Notes under the pieces: model-generated | Told to the model about the DNA's origin: nothing | Database searches by the model: none | What the model saw: only the letters and a program-made list of their open reading frames with translations | Program-made: the position numbers and the translations under genes | Shown: in pieces, positions 6,081 through 12,919 of the stretch | Numbering within the stretch: the first letter of the stretch is position 1 | How the letters are laid out: the number at the start of each line of letters is the position of its first letter | Virus record (IMG/VR): IMGVR_UViG_3300044798_000674 | Span: 1 to 20,833 of that record | DNA: 20,833 nucleotides | Reading direction: 5' to 3' (one strand) | Source: a virus

Positions 6081-7468
6081 AGGAAACACTGGCAATGGTG
6101 AGCCCTTCGGAGATCCAACTGACAGGCTGGAACCCGAGGGAGGAGATCAAGGGAGACAAGCTCGAGGAACTCAAGACGAGCATCTCGAAGGAAGGCATAC
6201 AGGTCCGCCTGGTCGTCCGGAAGGCCGGGAAGGGCTACGAGCTCATCGACGGGGAGAGACGGCTCAGGGCGGCCAAGGACCTCAAGCTCAAGGAAGTCCC
6301 GGTGATCATCCGTGAGGCGACCGATCAGGAAGTCCGGGTCATCATGCTCATTTCGAATCTGCAACGCAAGGACCTGAGCCCCCTCGAGGAGGCCTCCGGA
6401 CTGCAGGCGCTCATCGACACGGGCGTGGATTCCAAGGACCTCGCGAAGAGTGCGGGCAAGTCTGAGACATGGGTCCAGGGGAGGCTCGCGCTGAACGCCG
6501 CCCCGGACGAGCTCAAGGACATGCTCAAGGACGGCGCGATCACTGCGCTGCATGTCACGACGCTTGTGCCATTCCTCGGCTATCCCATATATACCGAGAA
6601 GATCGAGCCCTGGATGAAACAGGATGTCAAGTACGCGAAGCAGCGCGGGGACACCCTGACCTTCGAGCGGTTCGACCGCGAGCTCGGCTACATGGTGCGG
6701 AATGACTATCACGCTGAGCGGATCCTGTGCCTGACGGACTTCCCATACGAGATCAAGCATCTCAAGACCTACTTTGACGATTCCGCCTGCAAGAAGTGCA
6801 TGCATGTTGTCGTCAAGAAGAAGGACCGCATCTGCCTGAACCGCCAGTGCTACAGCGACAAACTCAACCAGGCAAAGCAGGCGTTCGAAGCAGCTCAGGC
6901 CAAGAAAATCGAGAAGATGCAGACGGGCGGCGGAATCAGTACGAAGAAGCTCGAGTACGGCACGTACGAGGACCTCGAGTACGCCACCTTCGACAAGCGC
7001 CCATGCAAGAAGTGCGACAAGTGCAAGGTGGACAAGAGCAGGTCCTCGACGCTCGATCGGGGCAAGGGAGAGCAGCGCCTGATCTGTCTGAACCCGTCAT
7101 GCTTCCGCGGCAAGAAGGCACAGCTCACCAGGGCGAAGAACAAGGCGGCGAGCGAACAGAAGAAGCTGATCAGGAAGTGCTTCACCGTCCACTGTGTCAA
7201 CCGGAAGGAAGGCCTCACCGCGGAGGAGCTCCGGTTCGTTCTCAAGGAGAGATCCTACAACTTCAGAGGCAACCCGAAGATCACGGCGATGGATCAGAAA
7301 GGCCTCGAGAACCTGCTGCTCAGTGAGACTCTCCGGAGGGAGATACGCGACAACGGCTACGATGCCGCCGCGCTGAGGAACATGAGACGGACGCTGCCCT
7401 TCAAGGTGAACGAAGGGCTTGCGAAGAAGGTCGCGGATGACGAAACGGACAAGGACGAGGAGGACTGA
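6077..7468 (+). CDS. parB: ParB-like protein with duplicated zinc-ribbon C-terminus
   Basis: A 463-residue protein with strong AAGGAGG before its ATG. The N-terminal ParB/Spo0J domain shows NPRxxI (19-24), GERRLRAA (59-66) and NLQRKDLSPLEEA (94-106), which are the nucleotide (CTP) pocket motifs. A helix-turn-helix follows (SKDLAKSAGKSETWVQGRL, 119-137). The C-terminal half has two cysteine sites of similar design: C238/C241 with C253/C258, and C310/C313/C316 with C337/C342, each ending CLNxxC plus basic residues. The Lys-rich tail ends acidic. ParB proteins load on palindromic sites for segregation, and viral relatives also act as regulators or nucleases. No ParA is visible here. Confidence 0.85.
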   Translation: MKETLAMVSPSEIQLTGWNPREEIKGDKLEELKTSISKEGIQVRLVVRKAGKGYELIDGERRLRAAKDLKLKEVPVIIREATDQEVRVIMLISNLQRKDLSPLEEASGLQALIDTGVDSKDLAKSAGKSETWVQGRLALNAAPDELKDMLKDGAITALHVTTLVPFLGYPIYTEKIEPWMKQDVKYAKQRGDTLTFERFDRELGYMVRNDYHAERILCLTDFPYEIKHLKTYFDDSACKKCMHVVVKKKDRICLNRQCYSDKLNQAKQAFEAAQAKKIEKMQTGGGISTKKLEYGTYEDLEYATFDKRPCKKCDKCKVDKSRSSTLDRGKGEQRLICLNPSCFRGKKAQLTRAKNKAASEQKKLIRKCFTVHCVNRKEGLTAEELRFVLKERSYNFRGNPKITAMDQKGLENLLLSETLRREIRDNGYDAAALRNMRRTLPFKVNEGLAKKVADDETDKDEED

Positions 7469-7469
7469 G

Positions 7470-7766
7470 ATGGCAACACCGAAGGGAGCTGATCACCCAT
7501 ACAACAGGCTGCAGACGCAGTTTTGGAATGAGGCAGATAAGAATCGCGAGCTGCAAAAGGAACTCGCGGAAACGCGCGCAACGGCCGTCATGGAGAGCAA
7601 CTTGCGCGAATACGATCAGGCACAACTCAAGGATACCCGCGAGCGATTACAGCAGCAAGTAGCTCGACACCAGGGCTATCAAGAGGGCACAGAGGCGGCC
7701 ATTAAGCTCCTGCTGCGCTGCGACGAACAACGCAAGGGCATGGGCCTGTCGGCCTTGTTCGGGTGA
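7470..7766 (+). CDS. Coiled-coil hypothetical protein
   Basis: A 98-residue protein starting at the ATG one base after the ParB-like stop, with GAGGAGG upstream. This start is preferred to the Arg/Thr-rich upstream extension, which is a shadow of the ParB tail. Residues about 15-75 form a long charged, Gln-rich helix (NRELQKELAETRATAVMES and onward), suggesting a coiled coil. It may partner the ParB-like protein, but only position supports that. Confidence 0.65.
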   Translation: MATPKGADHPYNRLQTQFWNEADKNRELQKELAETRATAVMESNLREYDQAQLKDTRERLQQQVARHQGYQEGTEAAIKLLLRCDEQRKGMGLSALFG

Positions 7767-7770
7767 TCTC

Positions 7771-8067
7771 ATGCCGAGCAAGACGATCGATTTCTTCTGC
7801 TACATAATCGCCAACTCGAGGGGCACCGTGCGCACGACCAAGTACAAACCGTCCTTGGGGCGCGACGAAGTCGCCATCCGGCTCGCGTTCAAGTTGCCCG
7901 AGGTCATGTTCGCGCGGCCCGTTGTGCAGGCACAGATCACGGTAAGCGAGGCGGCAGTAGCGCCCAAGGACATTGCGCCAGAAATCCTCATCAACACGGC
8001 TGCACTGATCGAGCAGCAGCTCGGCATCAAGGTGGAACTCGTTGTCGTGCCTCCCGAGGAGCAGTGA
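7771..8067 (+). CDS. Hypothetical protein
   Basis: A 98-residue protein with a strand-helix-strand look: KTIDFFCYIIANSRGTVRTTK, then FKLPEVMFARPVVQAQITVS, a helix (APEILINTAALIEQQLGI) and a final strand (KVELVVVPP). It begins four bases after the previous stop. The regular alternation suggests a small folded alpha/beta domain, but no family is recognised. Confidence 0.65.
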   Translation: MPSKTIDFFCYIIANSRGTVRTTKYKPSLGRDEVAIRLAFKLPEVMFARPVVQAQITVSEAAVAPKDIAPEILINTAALIEQQLGIKVELVVVPPEEQ

Positions 8068-8069
8068 TC

Positions 8070-8501
8070 ATGCAGATCTACCTCGCCCATCCGATCGCCG
8101 CGCGCAAGATGATCCGGGAAAGAGAACTAGCGACCGAGCAGCGCACCGGCGTCGAACTGCTCAACCCGTTCTACGATACCGGGCGAGGCGACATCGAGGA
8201 GATAGACGCGGGCACGCGAGGTATCTGGGAAATCGACCCGGCCCCGGTGGTGGAAGGCGACATCAAGGACATCGAGAAGTGCCATGCCTTCGCTGCCGTG
8301 CTCTGCGACGGGCTGTCGATCGGGACGATCATGGAGACCGTGTACGCGTTCAAGGCAGGGAAGAGAGTCTACATCATCGACCTCGCCAACAAGTGTGGCC
8401 ATCCATGGATTAGGTACCATGCAAGCCTGATCTTCTCGTCCTGGGCGGCCTTCGACAAGTTCCTGGAACACATGAATCGCCCGGAGGTCGAGAAGACGTG
8501 A
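8070..8501 (+). CDS. Nucleoside 2-deoxyribosyltransferase-like protein
   Basis: A 143-residue protein. The start at ATG 8070 is chosen because GAGGAG lies eight bases upstream; a GTG at 8064 would sit too close. Family features seen are the N-terminal strand IYLAHPI, VELLNPFYD (28-36), DIEKCHAFAAVLCDGLSIGT (67-86) and METVYAFKAGKRVYII (88-103), with E89 in the position of the catalytic glutamate. These enzymes move deoxyribose between bases or hydrolyse nucleotides. In a virus the likely role is nucleotide salvage, base modification or removal of host signals. The fold call is good; the substrate is unknown. Confidence 0.75.
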   Translation: MQIYLAHPIAARKMIRERELATEQRTGVELLNPFYDTGRGDIEEIDAGTRGIWEIDPAPVVEGDIKDIEKCHAFAAVLCDGLSIGTIMETVYAFKAGKRVYIIDLANKCGHPWIRYHASLIFSSWAAFDKFLEHMNRPEVEKT

Positions 8502-8629
8502 GCGGCCCTAGTGAACATTGCCGGCAATGCGAAGCCGTCGGCGCAGTGCTTGGAGAGGACCCCAACTGCGATGGTTGCCCCTGGCTTATGCATGGGGTAA
8601 TTCCTGTGTCATTGGAGGATGCCGTTTGA
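8498..8629 (+). CDS. 43-residue CxxC/CxxC zinc-ribbon microprotein
   Basis: A very small frame starting at GTG in a GTGA overlap and ending in a TTGA overlap. It has C8-x2-C11 and C24-x2-C27 (HCRQCE and NCDGCP), a classic four-cysteine zinc knuckle pair. Both junctions fit the tight packing of the rest of the window, and it fills the gap before the next supported start. Function unknown. Confidence 0.6.
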   Translation: MSGPSEHCRQCEAVGAVLGEDPNCDGCPWLMHGVIPVSLEDAV

Positions 8630-9036
8630 CAACTCACATCTTCGCCATCACCTACAAGCCCAAGGAAGAGGCGGTGCGAACCGGAGCATGCCGACAGACG
8701 ATTAGGCCGGTCAGTGAAGCCCCTCACGCAAAGCCTAGACGGGTAGGTGACGACGCGCTGCTCCACGGATGGAAGGGCGTGCCATACTACTCGAAGTGGT
8801 CATGGAGACGACGGGACCCGCTCACAACCGTCAACCCGATAGAGGTCTCGGACGCAGGGATCGGGAAACACTTCCCCGGCAACTCTCGAAGCGAATGGAT
8901 CCAAGGATGGGATACATCCTATGCAGATGCCCTCGCCTCCCTCGACTTCATCTCACCGCCGACAGGTATCGCTCTCCGCGACGTCCTGCGGCACTATCAC
9001 GACTTCCCCCTGGACATGGAGGTCCTGCGATGGTAG
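8626..9036 (+). CDS. ASCH-like domain protein, TTG start
   Basis: A 136-residue protein starting at TTG 8626, with GGAGG upstream and a TTGA overlap; the longer frame opening at 8518 overlaps the microprotein in full and is not preferred. The pattern fits ASCH-like domains: KPKEEAVRTGACRQTIRP near the start, GDDALLHGWKG, SKWSWRRRDPLTTVNPIEVS, and an ADALASLDFIS segment followed by a C-terminal helix. ASCH domains bind RNA or modified nucleosides, and they occur in viruses. The family call is by pattern only. Confidence 0.6.
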   Translation: MTTHIFAITYKPKEEAVRTGACRQTIRPVSEAPHAKPRRVGDDALLHGWKGVPYYSKWSWRRRDPLTTVNPIEVSDAGIGKHFPGNSRSEWIQGWDTSYADALASLDFISPPTGIALRDVLRHYHDFPLDMEVLRW

Positions 9037-9113
9037 ACACGTAGCTGCGTAAGACTGCCCCCAACTAAAGAGAATCGAACCAAAGGAAAGCGAACCGGAA
9101 AGGGTTCACTCCG
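9037..9113 (+). promoter_or_regulatory. Candidate leader of the packaging/virion block
   Basis: One of the few real gaps in the window (77 bases). It contains CGAACC at 9076-9081 and again at 9091-9096, each followed by a G/A-rich GGAAAG. A GGTTC at 9103-9107 is the inverse of GAACC and could form a five-base-pair hairpin with a GGAAAG loop. No clear TATA box or bacterial promoter is visible. A control role is inferred from position. Confidence 0.3.
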
Positions 9114-9725
9114 ATGGTCAAGGCAACAGAGAAGCGCCCCAAGGATCGAGCAGGGTCAGTCAGAAACAGCAGGAAGCCCTGGGAACAACGAGACGGCGAG
9201 TCGCCCCAAGCCTTCGAAGCATTCTCCCTCTATCGCAGTCAAGGTGTCAAACGAAGTCATGTGAAGGTTGCGCATGAGTTAGGCAAGTCCTCCACGATCG
9301 TATCCCGGTGGTCCTCCCGACACGGATGGATCGACCGGGTCCGCGCCTACGACGCGGTGATCAGCAAGGAAGTCGTCGAGGATGAGAAGGACGCGATCGT
9401 CCGCATGAACCGGCGCCACATCAACGAATCACACAAGCTGCAGGAGCTCGTGCTGCAGCGCATCGGCAAGATCCGCCCGGAGGCCCTCAGCCCCACGGAC
9501 GTCGCCCGTTGGTTGGACATCGCGGTCAAGATCGAGCGCAAGTGCATGGGACTTGACGACAACGGGCCGATGGTCAACACCCAGGTCAATGTCGAAGTGG
9601 CGACAGAGGCCCACATCATTCTGGCGACCAAGCTCTACCCCAAAATCCTCACCATGTTGAGCGAGAAGCAGCGGGCTGAGTTGGACGCCTACAGAAAGCA
9701 ACTCGAGGAGGTGGCGTCGCATTGA
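9114..9725 (+). CDS. terS: Probable terminase small subunit
   Basis: A 203-residue protein. Residues about 22-80 match the helix-turn-helix start of many phage small terminases: PWEQRDGESPQAFEAFSLYR, then VKVAHELGKSSTIVSRWSSR and GWIDRVRAYDAV. A long helical region follows (about 85-150) and then a C-terminal part with strand and helix that could oligomerise. The small subunit recognises viral DNA and delivers it to the large subunit. GGAAAGGG lies upstream of the ATG. The large subunit is about 3.9 kb further on instead of adjacent, which is unusual. Confidence 0.7.
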   Translation: MVKATEKRPKDRAGSVRNSRKPWEQRDGESPQAFEAFSLYRSQGVKRSHVKVAHELGKSSTIVSRWSSRHGWIDRVRAYDAVISKEVVEDEKDAIVRMNRRHINESHKLQELVLQRIGKIRPEALSPTDVARWLDIAVKIERKCMGLDDNGPMVNTQVNVEVATEAHIILATKLYPKILTMLSEKQRAELDAYRKQLEEVASH

Positions 9726-9913
9726 AGTGCAGCAAGTGTGGCGACAAGGTCAGGCGCCTATTACGCAACAAGTGGGGCTGCATCAACTGCCTATGGCACG
9801 GCCCATCGAAACGCCGGCCGGTCACAGTCCAAGACCTATTCGCATCCGCAGTTCTGACGCGGGCGCAGCAGGCCATAAAACGAGTTTTCGGAGGATCAAG
9901 GCATGACAGCTGA
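9722..9913 (+). CDS. Small zinc-ribbon protein, TTG start
   Basis: A 63-residue protein starting at TTG in a TTGA overlap, with GAGGAGGTGG upstream. C3-x2-C6 (CSKCGDKVRR) and C20-x2-C23 (GCINCLWHG) make a short zinc ribbon, followed by a basic helix. It overlaps the phosphoesterase start by 11 bases. First member of the zinc-ribbon cassette between the terminase genes. Confidence 0.65.
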   Translation: MKCSKCGDKVRRLLRNKWGCINCLWHGPSKRRPVTVQDLFASAVLTRAQQAIKRVFGGSRHDS

Positions 9914-10733
9914 GAAAAGGTATCTGTTTGTGAGCGATGTGCACTCGGGCAGCCTCTACGGCTTGATGCAAGAGCGCGCTGAGATCTTGAATGTCCTGAC
10001 CGGCGAGTCAAGCATAGTCCACGCCAATGCCGGGCAGCGGTATCTCCTACGGCACTGGAAGGACATGGTGCGCAAGGTCGGCACGGTGGACTGCTGCATC
10101 ATCAATGGCGACATCTGCGACGGGATCCAGAAGAAATCCCAGGGCATGCATCTATGGACTACCGATCTCAACTCACAGGTCAGCAACGCCGTCGCCCTGC
10201 TCAAGATGATCAAGGCCAAGAAGTTCGTCGGCACGATGGGCAGCGGGTATCACAGCGGAGAGAACGCACCATTAGACAAGGTGGTCGTCGAGCAGCTGCC
10301 GCATGGAGAGTTCCATCCTGATTTCATCCTGCGGCCCGAGCACGACGATCCCACCTGGAAGGGATGCAAGTTCAGGGCGCATATCTCGCACGATGTGCCC
10401 ACGACCAAGTCTGTGTGGATGTACGCCACCACCGCGATCGCACGACAGATGGTCCTGCTGAAGCTCAACGACGCCATCAAGAAGTATGGCAGGGTGCCCC
10501 TGGTCGTGCGTTCGCATCAGCATTGGCTGGTGGGGGCCTACTACTCCCACTCGCAGGGATTCATCACAGCTGCTTGGCAACTGCGCACGCCCTTCGCCGT
10601 CAAGACGGGACAGGTGACGCCGCCCGAGATCGGTTGGTCGATGGTCTACGTGGAACCCAACGGCAAGTTCACAGTGGACCACGACGGCGTTGAGACGCCA
10701 GCAACAACTCTCTGTCCGGTGGTGGAAGCGTGA
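9903..10733 (+). CDS. Calcineurin-like metallophosphoesterase
   Basis: A 276-residue protein with the metal-binding motifs of the family in order: SDVHSG (D12, H14), INGDICDG (N68-D70), GTMGSGYHSGE (about 110-120), AHISHDVP (H163) and RSHQHW (H205, H207). The usual GNHD/E motif appears as GSGYH, a change seen in some phage relatives. Such enzymes cleave phosphodiesters or phosphomonoesters and may act on nucleic acid or nucleotides. GGATCAAGGC precedes the ATG. It lies between the two terminase genes, so a link to packaging or DNA processing is possible but unproven. Confidence 0.85.
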   Translation: MTAEKRYLFVSDVHSGSLYGLMQERAEILNVLTGESSIVHANAGQRYLLRHWKDMVRKVGTVDCCIINGDICDGIQKKSQGMHLWTTDLNSQVSNAVALLKMIKAKKFVGTMGSGYHSGENAPLDKVVVEQLPHGEFHPDFILRPEHDDPTWKGCKFRAHISHDVPTTKSVWMYATTAIARQMVLLKLNDAIKKYGRVPLVVRSHQHWLVGAYYSHSQGFITAAWQLRTPFAVKTGQVTPPEIGWSMVYVEPNGKFTVDHDGVETPATTLCPVVEA

Positions 10734-10855
10734 GCATGCACAGCGGCCCCGGGGATCCCGGACATCATCCTTGTCCGGACTGCAACGCGCGCATGAACCA
10801 ACCTCGCAGCAAGGTCGCGTATTGCCCGAGATGCAGGAGGTCGCACTTCGTATGA
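10730..10855 (+). CDS. 41-residue zinc-ribbon microprotein
   Basis: A short frame starting at GTG in a GTGA overlap (an ATG two codons in is possible) and ending in an ATGA overlap. It has C15-x2-C18 (CPDC) and C32-x2-C35 (CPRC), a textbook four-cysteine ribbon with basic residues. The coupled junctions on both sides support translation. Function unknown. Confidence 0.6.
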   Translation: MSMHSGPGDPGHHPCPDCNARMNQPRSKVAYCPRCRRSHFV

Positions 10856-11085
10856 AGCAAGCGATCAGCATCCGCGGCAAGACCGTCACCCTCGAGGATA
10901 TCAAGGCGCTGCCGGAAGAGGGGCGCTATTTCTGGAGTCCTGAAGAAGAGGAGCTTCTGCGAGAAGCGTATCGTTTGCACAAGACCCCGGATGGAGTGGC
11001 CGCCCTCCTGGGTCGAAGCAGACAAGCGGTGCGGCAGAAGATGCAGATGATGGGCCTGTGCCAGAGGATGAAGAGACATGCCTGA
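10852..11085 (+). CDS. Myb/SANT-like DNA-binding protein
   Basis: A 77-residue protein starting at the ATG in an ATGA overlap with AGGAGG upstream; the longer frame from 10690 is not preferred. Residues about 29-68 read as a Myb/SANT or GcrA-like helix-turn-helix: FWSPEEEELLREAYRLHKT, then GVAALLGRSRQAVRQKMQMM. This probably binds DNA and could regulate late genes. It overlaps the next start by eight bases. Confidence 0.7.
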   Translation: MKQAISIRGKTVTLEDIKALPEEGRYFWSPEEEELLREAYRLHKTPDGVAALLGRSRQAVRQKMQMMGLCQRMKRHA

Positions 11086-11296
11086 ACTCTGCTGCAGACA
11101 CTGTGATTGTTGCATAGCCGCCTGGGACGGCGACCACTGCAGACAGTGCGGGACGGACTGTTACGAGTGCCCTCTGCAAGCCGAGATGCTCGATATCCAA
11201 CGACTGCGACGTGAGGTCCTGCCCTTCTGGGTGCGCCTGTTCCTTGGGGCCATCGCGGCCGGCATCTTGTATGCCTTGGCATGGTGGTTGCTATGA
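11078..11296 (+). CDS. Zinc-ribbon protein with C-terminal membrane helix
   Basis: A 72-residue protein. The first 31 residues carry nine cysteines (C5, C6, C9, C11, C12, C21, C24, C28, C31) with HCRQCGTDCYEC, clearly metal-binding. Residues about 50-72 are hydrophobic (FWVRLFLGAIAAGILYALAW) and form a probable membrane anchor, leaving the cysteine domain on one face. A membrane-tethered zinc ribbon in a virion block could act at the cell envelope during assembly or exit; this is inference. Confidence 0.65.
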   Translation: MPELCCRHCDCCIAAWDGDHCRQCGTDCYECPLQAEMLDIQRLRREVLPFWVRLFLGAIAAGILYALAWWLL

Positions 11297-11610
11297 CGAT
11301 CTGCAACAAGTGCGCCAAGGCTGTCTGCAGCAAGTGGAACCAACAGCAGCCTGAACCTACAACCTGCACCCGCTGCGGAGCTCCCTTGACTGCACGCAAT
11401 CGGGCGGTGAAGCGCACCAACCCAATCAGGTGGATGTGCAGGACCTGCGCGGAAGCAGTGATCGAGCGCGATACGGATGCATGCTTTGTATGCAGCCGGC
11501 CGTTCACGCCTAGGGCCTTCCAAGCTATGCGCAGGATCCAGAGCAACCCACATAACAAGGATGCCCGACGCGTCTACGAACAGAACGTCCAGGGACGGAG
11601 GATCGCATGA
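11293..11610 (+). CDS. Multi-zinc-ribbon protein
   Basis: A 105-residue protein starting at the ATG in an ATGA overlap; an ATG four codons earlier is possible. It has repeated CxxC knuckles: C4/C7, C25/C28, C49/C52 and C64/C67, plus C12. That is enough for two zinc sites. A basic helical tail follows (PRAFQAMRRIQSNPHNKDAR), suited to binding nucleic acid. No named family recognised. Confidence 0.7.
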   Translation: MTICNKCAKAVCSKWNQQQPEPTTCTRCGAPLTARNRAVKRTNPIRWMCRTCAEAVIERDTDACFVCSRPFTPRAFQAMRRIQSNPHNKDARRVYEQNVQGRRIA

Positions 11611-11747
11611 CAGCCGGAGATCCAGAGAACACGACCTGCGACCGGACGACCCTCTTGTACTGTTGTTGCTGCGGGTATGTCAATGGAACGACTGCCCCAC
11701 CGTCGTACTGCCCCAGGTGCGGCAAGAAGTGGGGGGACTGCGAATGA
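11607..11747 (+). CDS. 46-residue zinc-ribbon microprotein
   Basis: A short frame bounded by ATGA overlaps on both sides. It encodes a run of four cysteines (19-22, YCCCCGY) and YCPRCGKKWG (C35, C38), plus C11 and C45. The CPRCGKKW ending is a common zinc-ribbon form. The tight coupling and cysteine pattern support a real gene. Function unknown. Confidence 0.6.
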   Translation: MTAGDPENTTCDRTTLLYCCCCGYVNGTTAPPSYCPRCGKKWGDCE

Positions 11748-12448
11748 CGGGCCTTGTTGCTGATATCGGCGAGTGGCAACCCCAACCCAAGAAAAGCCGC
11801 AGCCCATCTCTGACGATCATCATACTCGCGGTGGTCACTGCCCTCTGCATCATAATGCCGGCTGCGGCGACGCTGTTGCCCTTGACCGCGCCCCTTCCCA
11901 CAGGTGACGAACCCGCGCCGCCGACCGGCAACGAACCAGGACGACACCTGATCACATTGAACATGACGATGCGTGCCGAGATCCCGGGCGGCACCTACTA
12001 TATGTTCGAGGACTTCGCGAACTTCACACTGATGCGCAACCAATACGGTGCAACCCTTGGCATGCTAATCCACGATTGCAGCGGGCCGCCCGGCGTGGTC
12101 ACGGTGCGCGAGAACAACAGCAAGATCATCGACTCCTTCTTCTGGAAAGGCCAGGCCCTGATAGCCATGGGCAGTTGGCATTCATGGAGTTACGATCGGG
12201 ACGGCACCCTGATGAATGAGTCCTGGGGCTGGATGGAGAATGCAGCGATGGATTGGCTCGCGGGTAGATGGTCGCCTGCTGCCGGCATCTTCGTTGAACA
12301 TCAATCCAACCAAAGCGTCGGCAACGCACAGCTCGACATTCTGTACTTCGTGCCGCAGCCGATCCCCGAGTTCGCATTGTTGTATCCGATTATCACAATC
12401 ACCGCGTTAATTGTCATAGTGGGGAGGCGACGCGCACGGCAACCCTAG
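11744..12448 (+). CDS. Secreted or surface glycoprotein with PEF-type sorting tail
   Basis: A 234-residue protein starting at the ATG in an ATGA overlap; the longer frame from 11477 is a shadow. Residues about 23-47 are a membrane or signal segment (LTIIILAVVTALCIIMPAAA) after a basic start. A Pro-rich spacer leads to an extracellular-looking domain with five N-glycosylation sequons (N73, N93, N124, N158, N189). The C-terminus is tripartite: IPEF (207-210), a hydrophobic stretch (211-227) and RRR (228-230). That is the layout of archaeal PEF/PGF-CTERM signals processed by archaeosortases. It may be a virion or host-surface protein; the domain itself is unrecognised. Confidence 0.75.
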   Translation: MTGLVADIGEWQPQPKKSRSPSLTIIILAVVTALCIIMPAAATLLPLTAPLPTGDEPAPPTGNEPGRHLITLNMTMRAEIPGGTYYMFEDFANFTLMRNQYGATLGMLIHDCSGPPGVVTVRENNSKIIDSFFWKGQALIAMGSWHSWSYDRDGTLMNESWGWMENAAMDWLAGRWSPAAGIFVEHQSNQSVGNAQLDILYFVPQPIPEFALLYPIITITALIVIVGRRRARQP

Positions 12449-12804
12449 TGCTCACGCCCATGCGCACGGGCAAGGTCGATGGAGGCCTGCGGTGGAAAGT
12501 GCTATTGGCAAAAGGCCGTCGCATCGAGCGTGTGGCGATCGTGGACATGATCATCATGGATTTCATGGGAGGCAAAGTAGATGGCGAAACAATCGCGGAA
12601 GGAAGACGAGCAAAGAAAACAGCAAGAGGTCAAAGAAGGAAAGCGGATGCCGAACGGGCACGAGCTGCGGTGCGCCTGCACGCCGTGCCAACTGATGCGG
12701 CTGAACTTCAATGTGATGGTCCAGCGCAACAGCATCCTGGACTTGAACAACCGGCTGGTGGCACTCGAGCAGAAGGCGCTGTCCAAGGAGGCTCCCAAAG
12801 TTGA
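12448..12804 (+). CDS. Hypothetical protein, probably real only in its first part
   Basis: A frame starting at GTG 12448, adjacent to the previous stop, encodes about 45 residues that look like protein (GLRWKVLLAKGRRIERVAIV and DMIIMDFMGG). After about 12580 it becomes Arg/Ala-rich and runs out of frame over the next gene for 224 bases, where that gene has the better codon pattern. One fewer A in the AAA at 12574-12576 would end this gene at a TAG (12578-12580) directly before the next ATG. So the real gene may be only 12448-12580. Its TGA at 12802-12804 does overlap the TTG of a later gene. Confidence 0.4.
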   Translation: MLTPMRTGKVDGGLRWKVLLAKGRRIERVAIVDMIIMDFMGGKVDGETIAEGRRAKKTARGQRRKADAERARAAVRLHAVPTDAAELQCDGPAQQHPGLEQPAGGTRAEGAVQGGSQS

Positions 12805-12919
12805 GCAGCCGCTACATGATCCAGCACCAACTTGTGATCATGCGGTGCACGGGCCAGAACCACAGGTGCAAGAAGCAGTGCGAGAAGAAGGAGGTCCCGC
12901 CGGCGGTCCTCCCACATGA
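12581..12919 (+). CDS. Cys-rich and coiled-coil hypothetical protein
   Basis: A 112-residue frame with GGGAGG eight bases before its ATG. Basic residues lead to HELRCACTPCQ (C31, C33, C36) and a helix (SILDLNNRLVALEQKAL) that may be coiled. From about residue 73 the sequence is Pro/Glu-rich and its third codon positions lose their GC bias, while another frame (12801-12977) gains it. One extra A in the AAA at 12797-12799 would stop this gene at 12802-12804. The first 73 residues are well supported; the tail is not. Confidence 0.55.
   Translation: MAKQSRKEDEQRKQQEVKEGKRMPNGHELRCACTPCQLMRLNFNVMVQRNSILDLNNRLVALEQKALSKEAPKVEQPLHDPAPTCDHAVHGPEPQVQEAVREEGGPAGGPPT

Noticed and set aside
9091-9112. 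GGTTC with a matching GAACC, like a tRNA T-arm
   Set aside because: No acceptor, anticodon or D-arm can be built around it; it is only a short hairpin.
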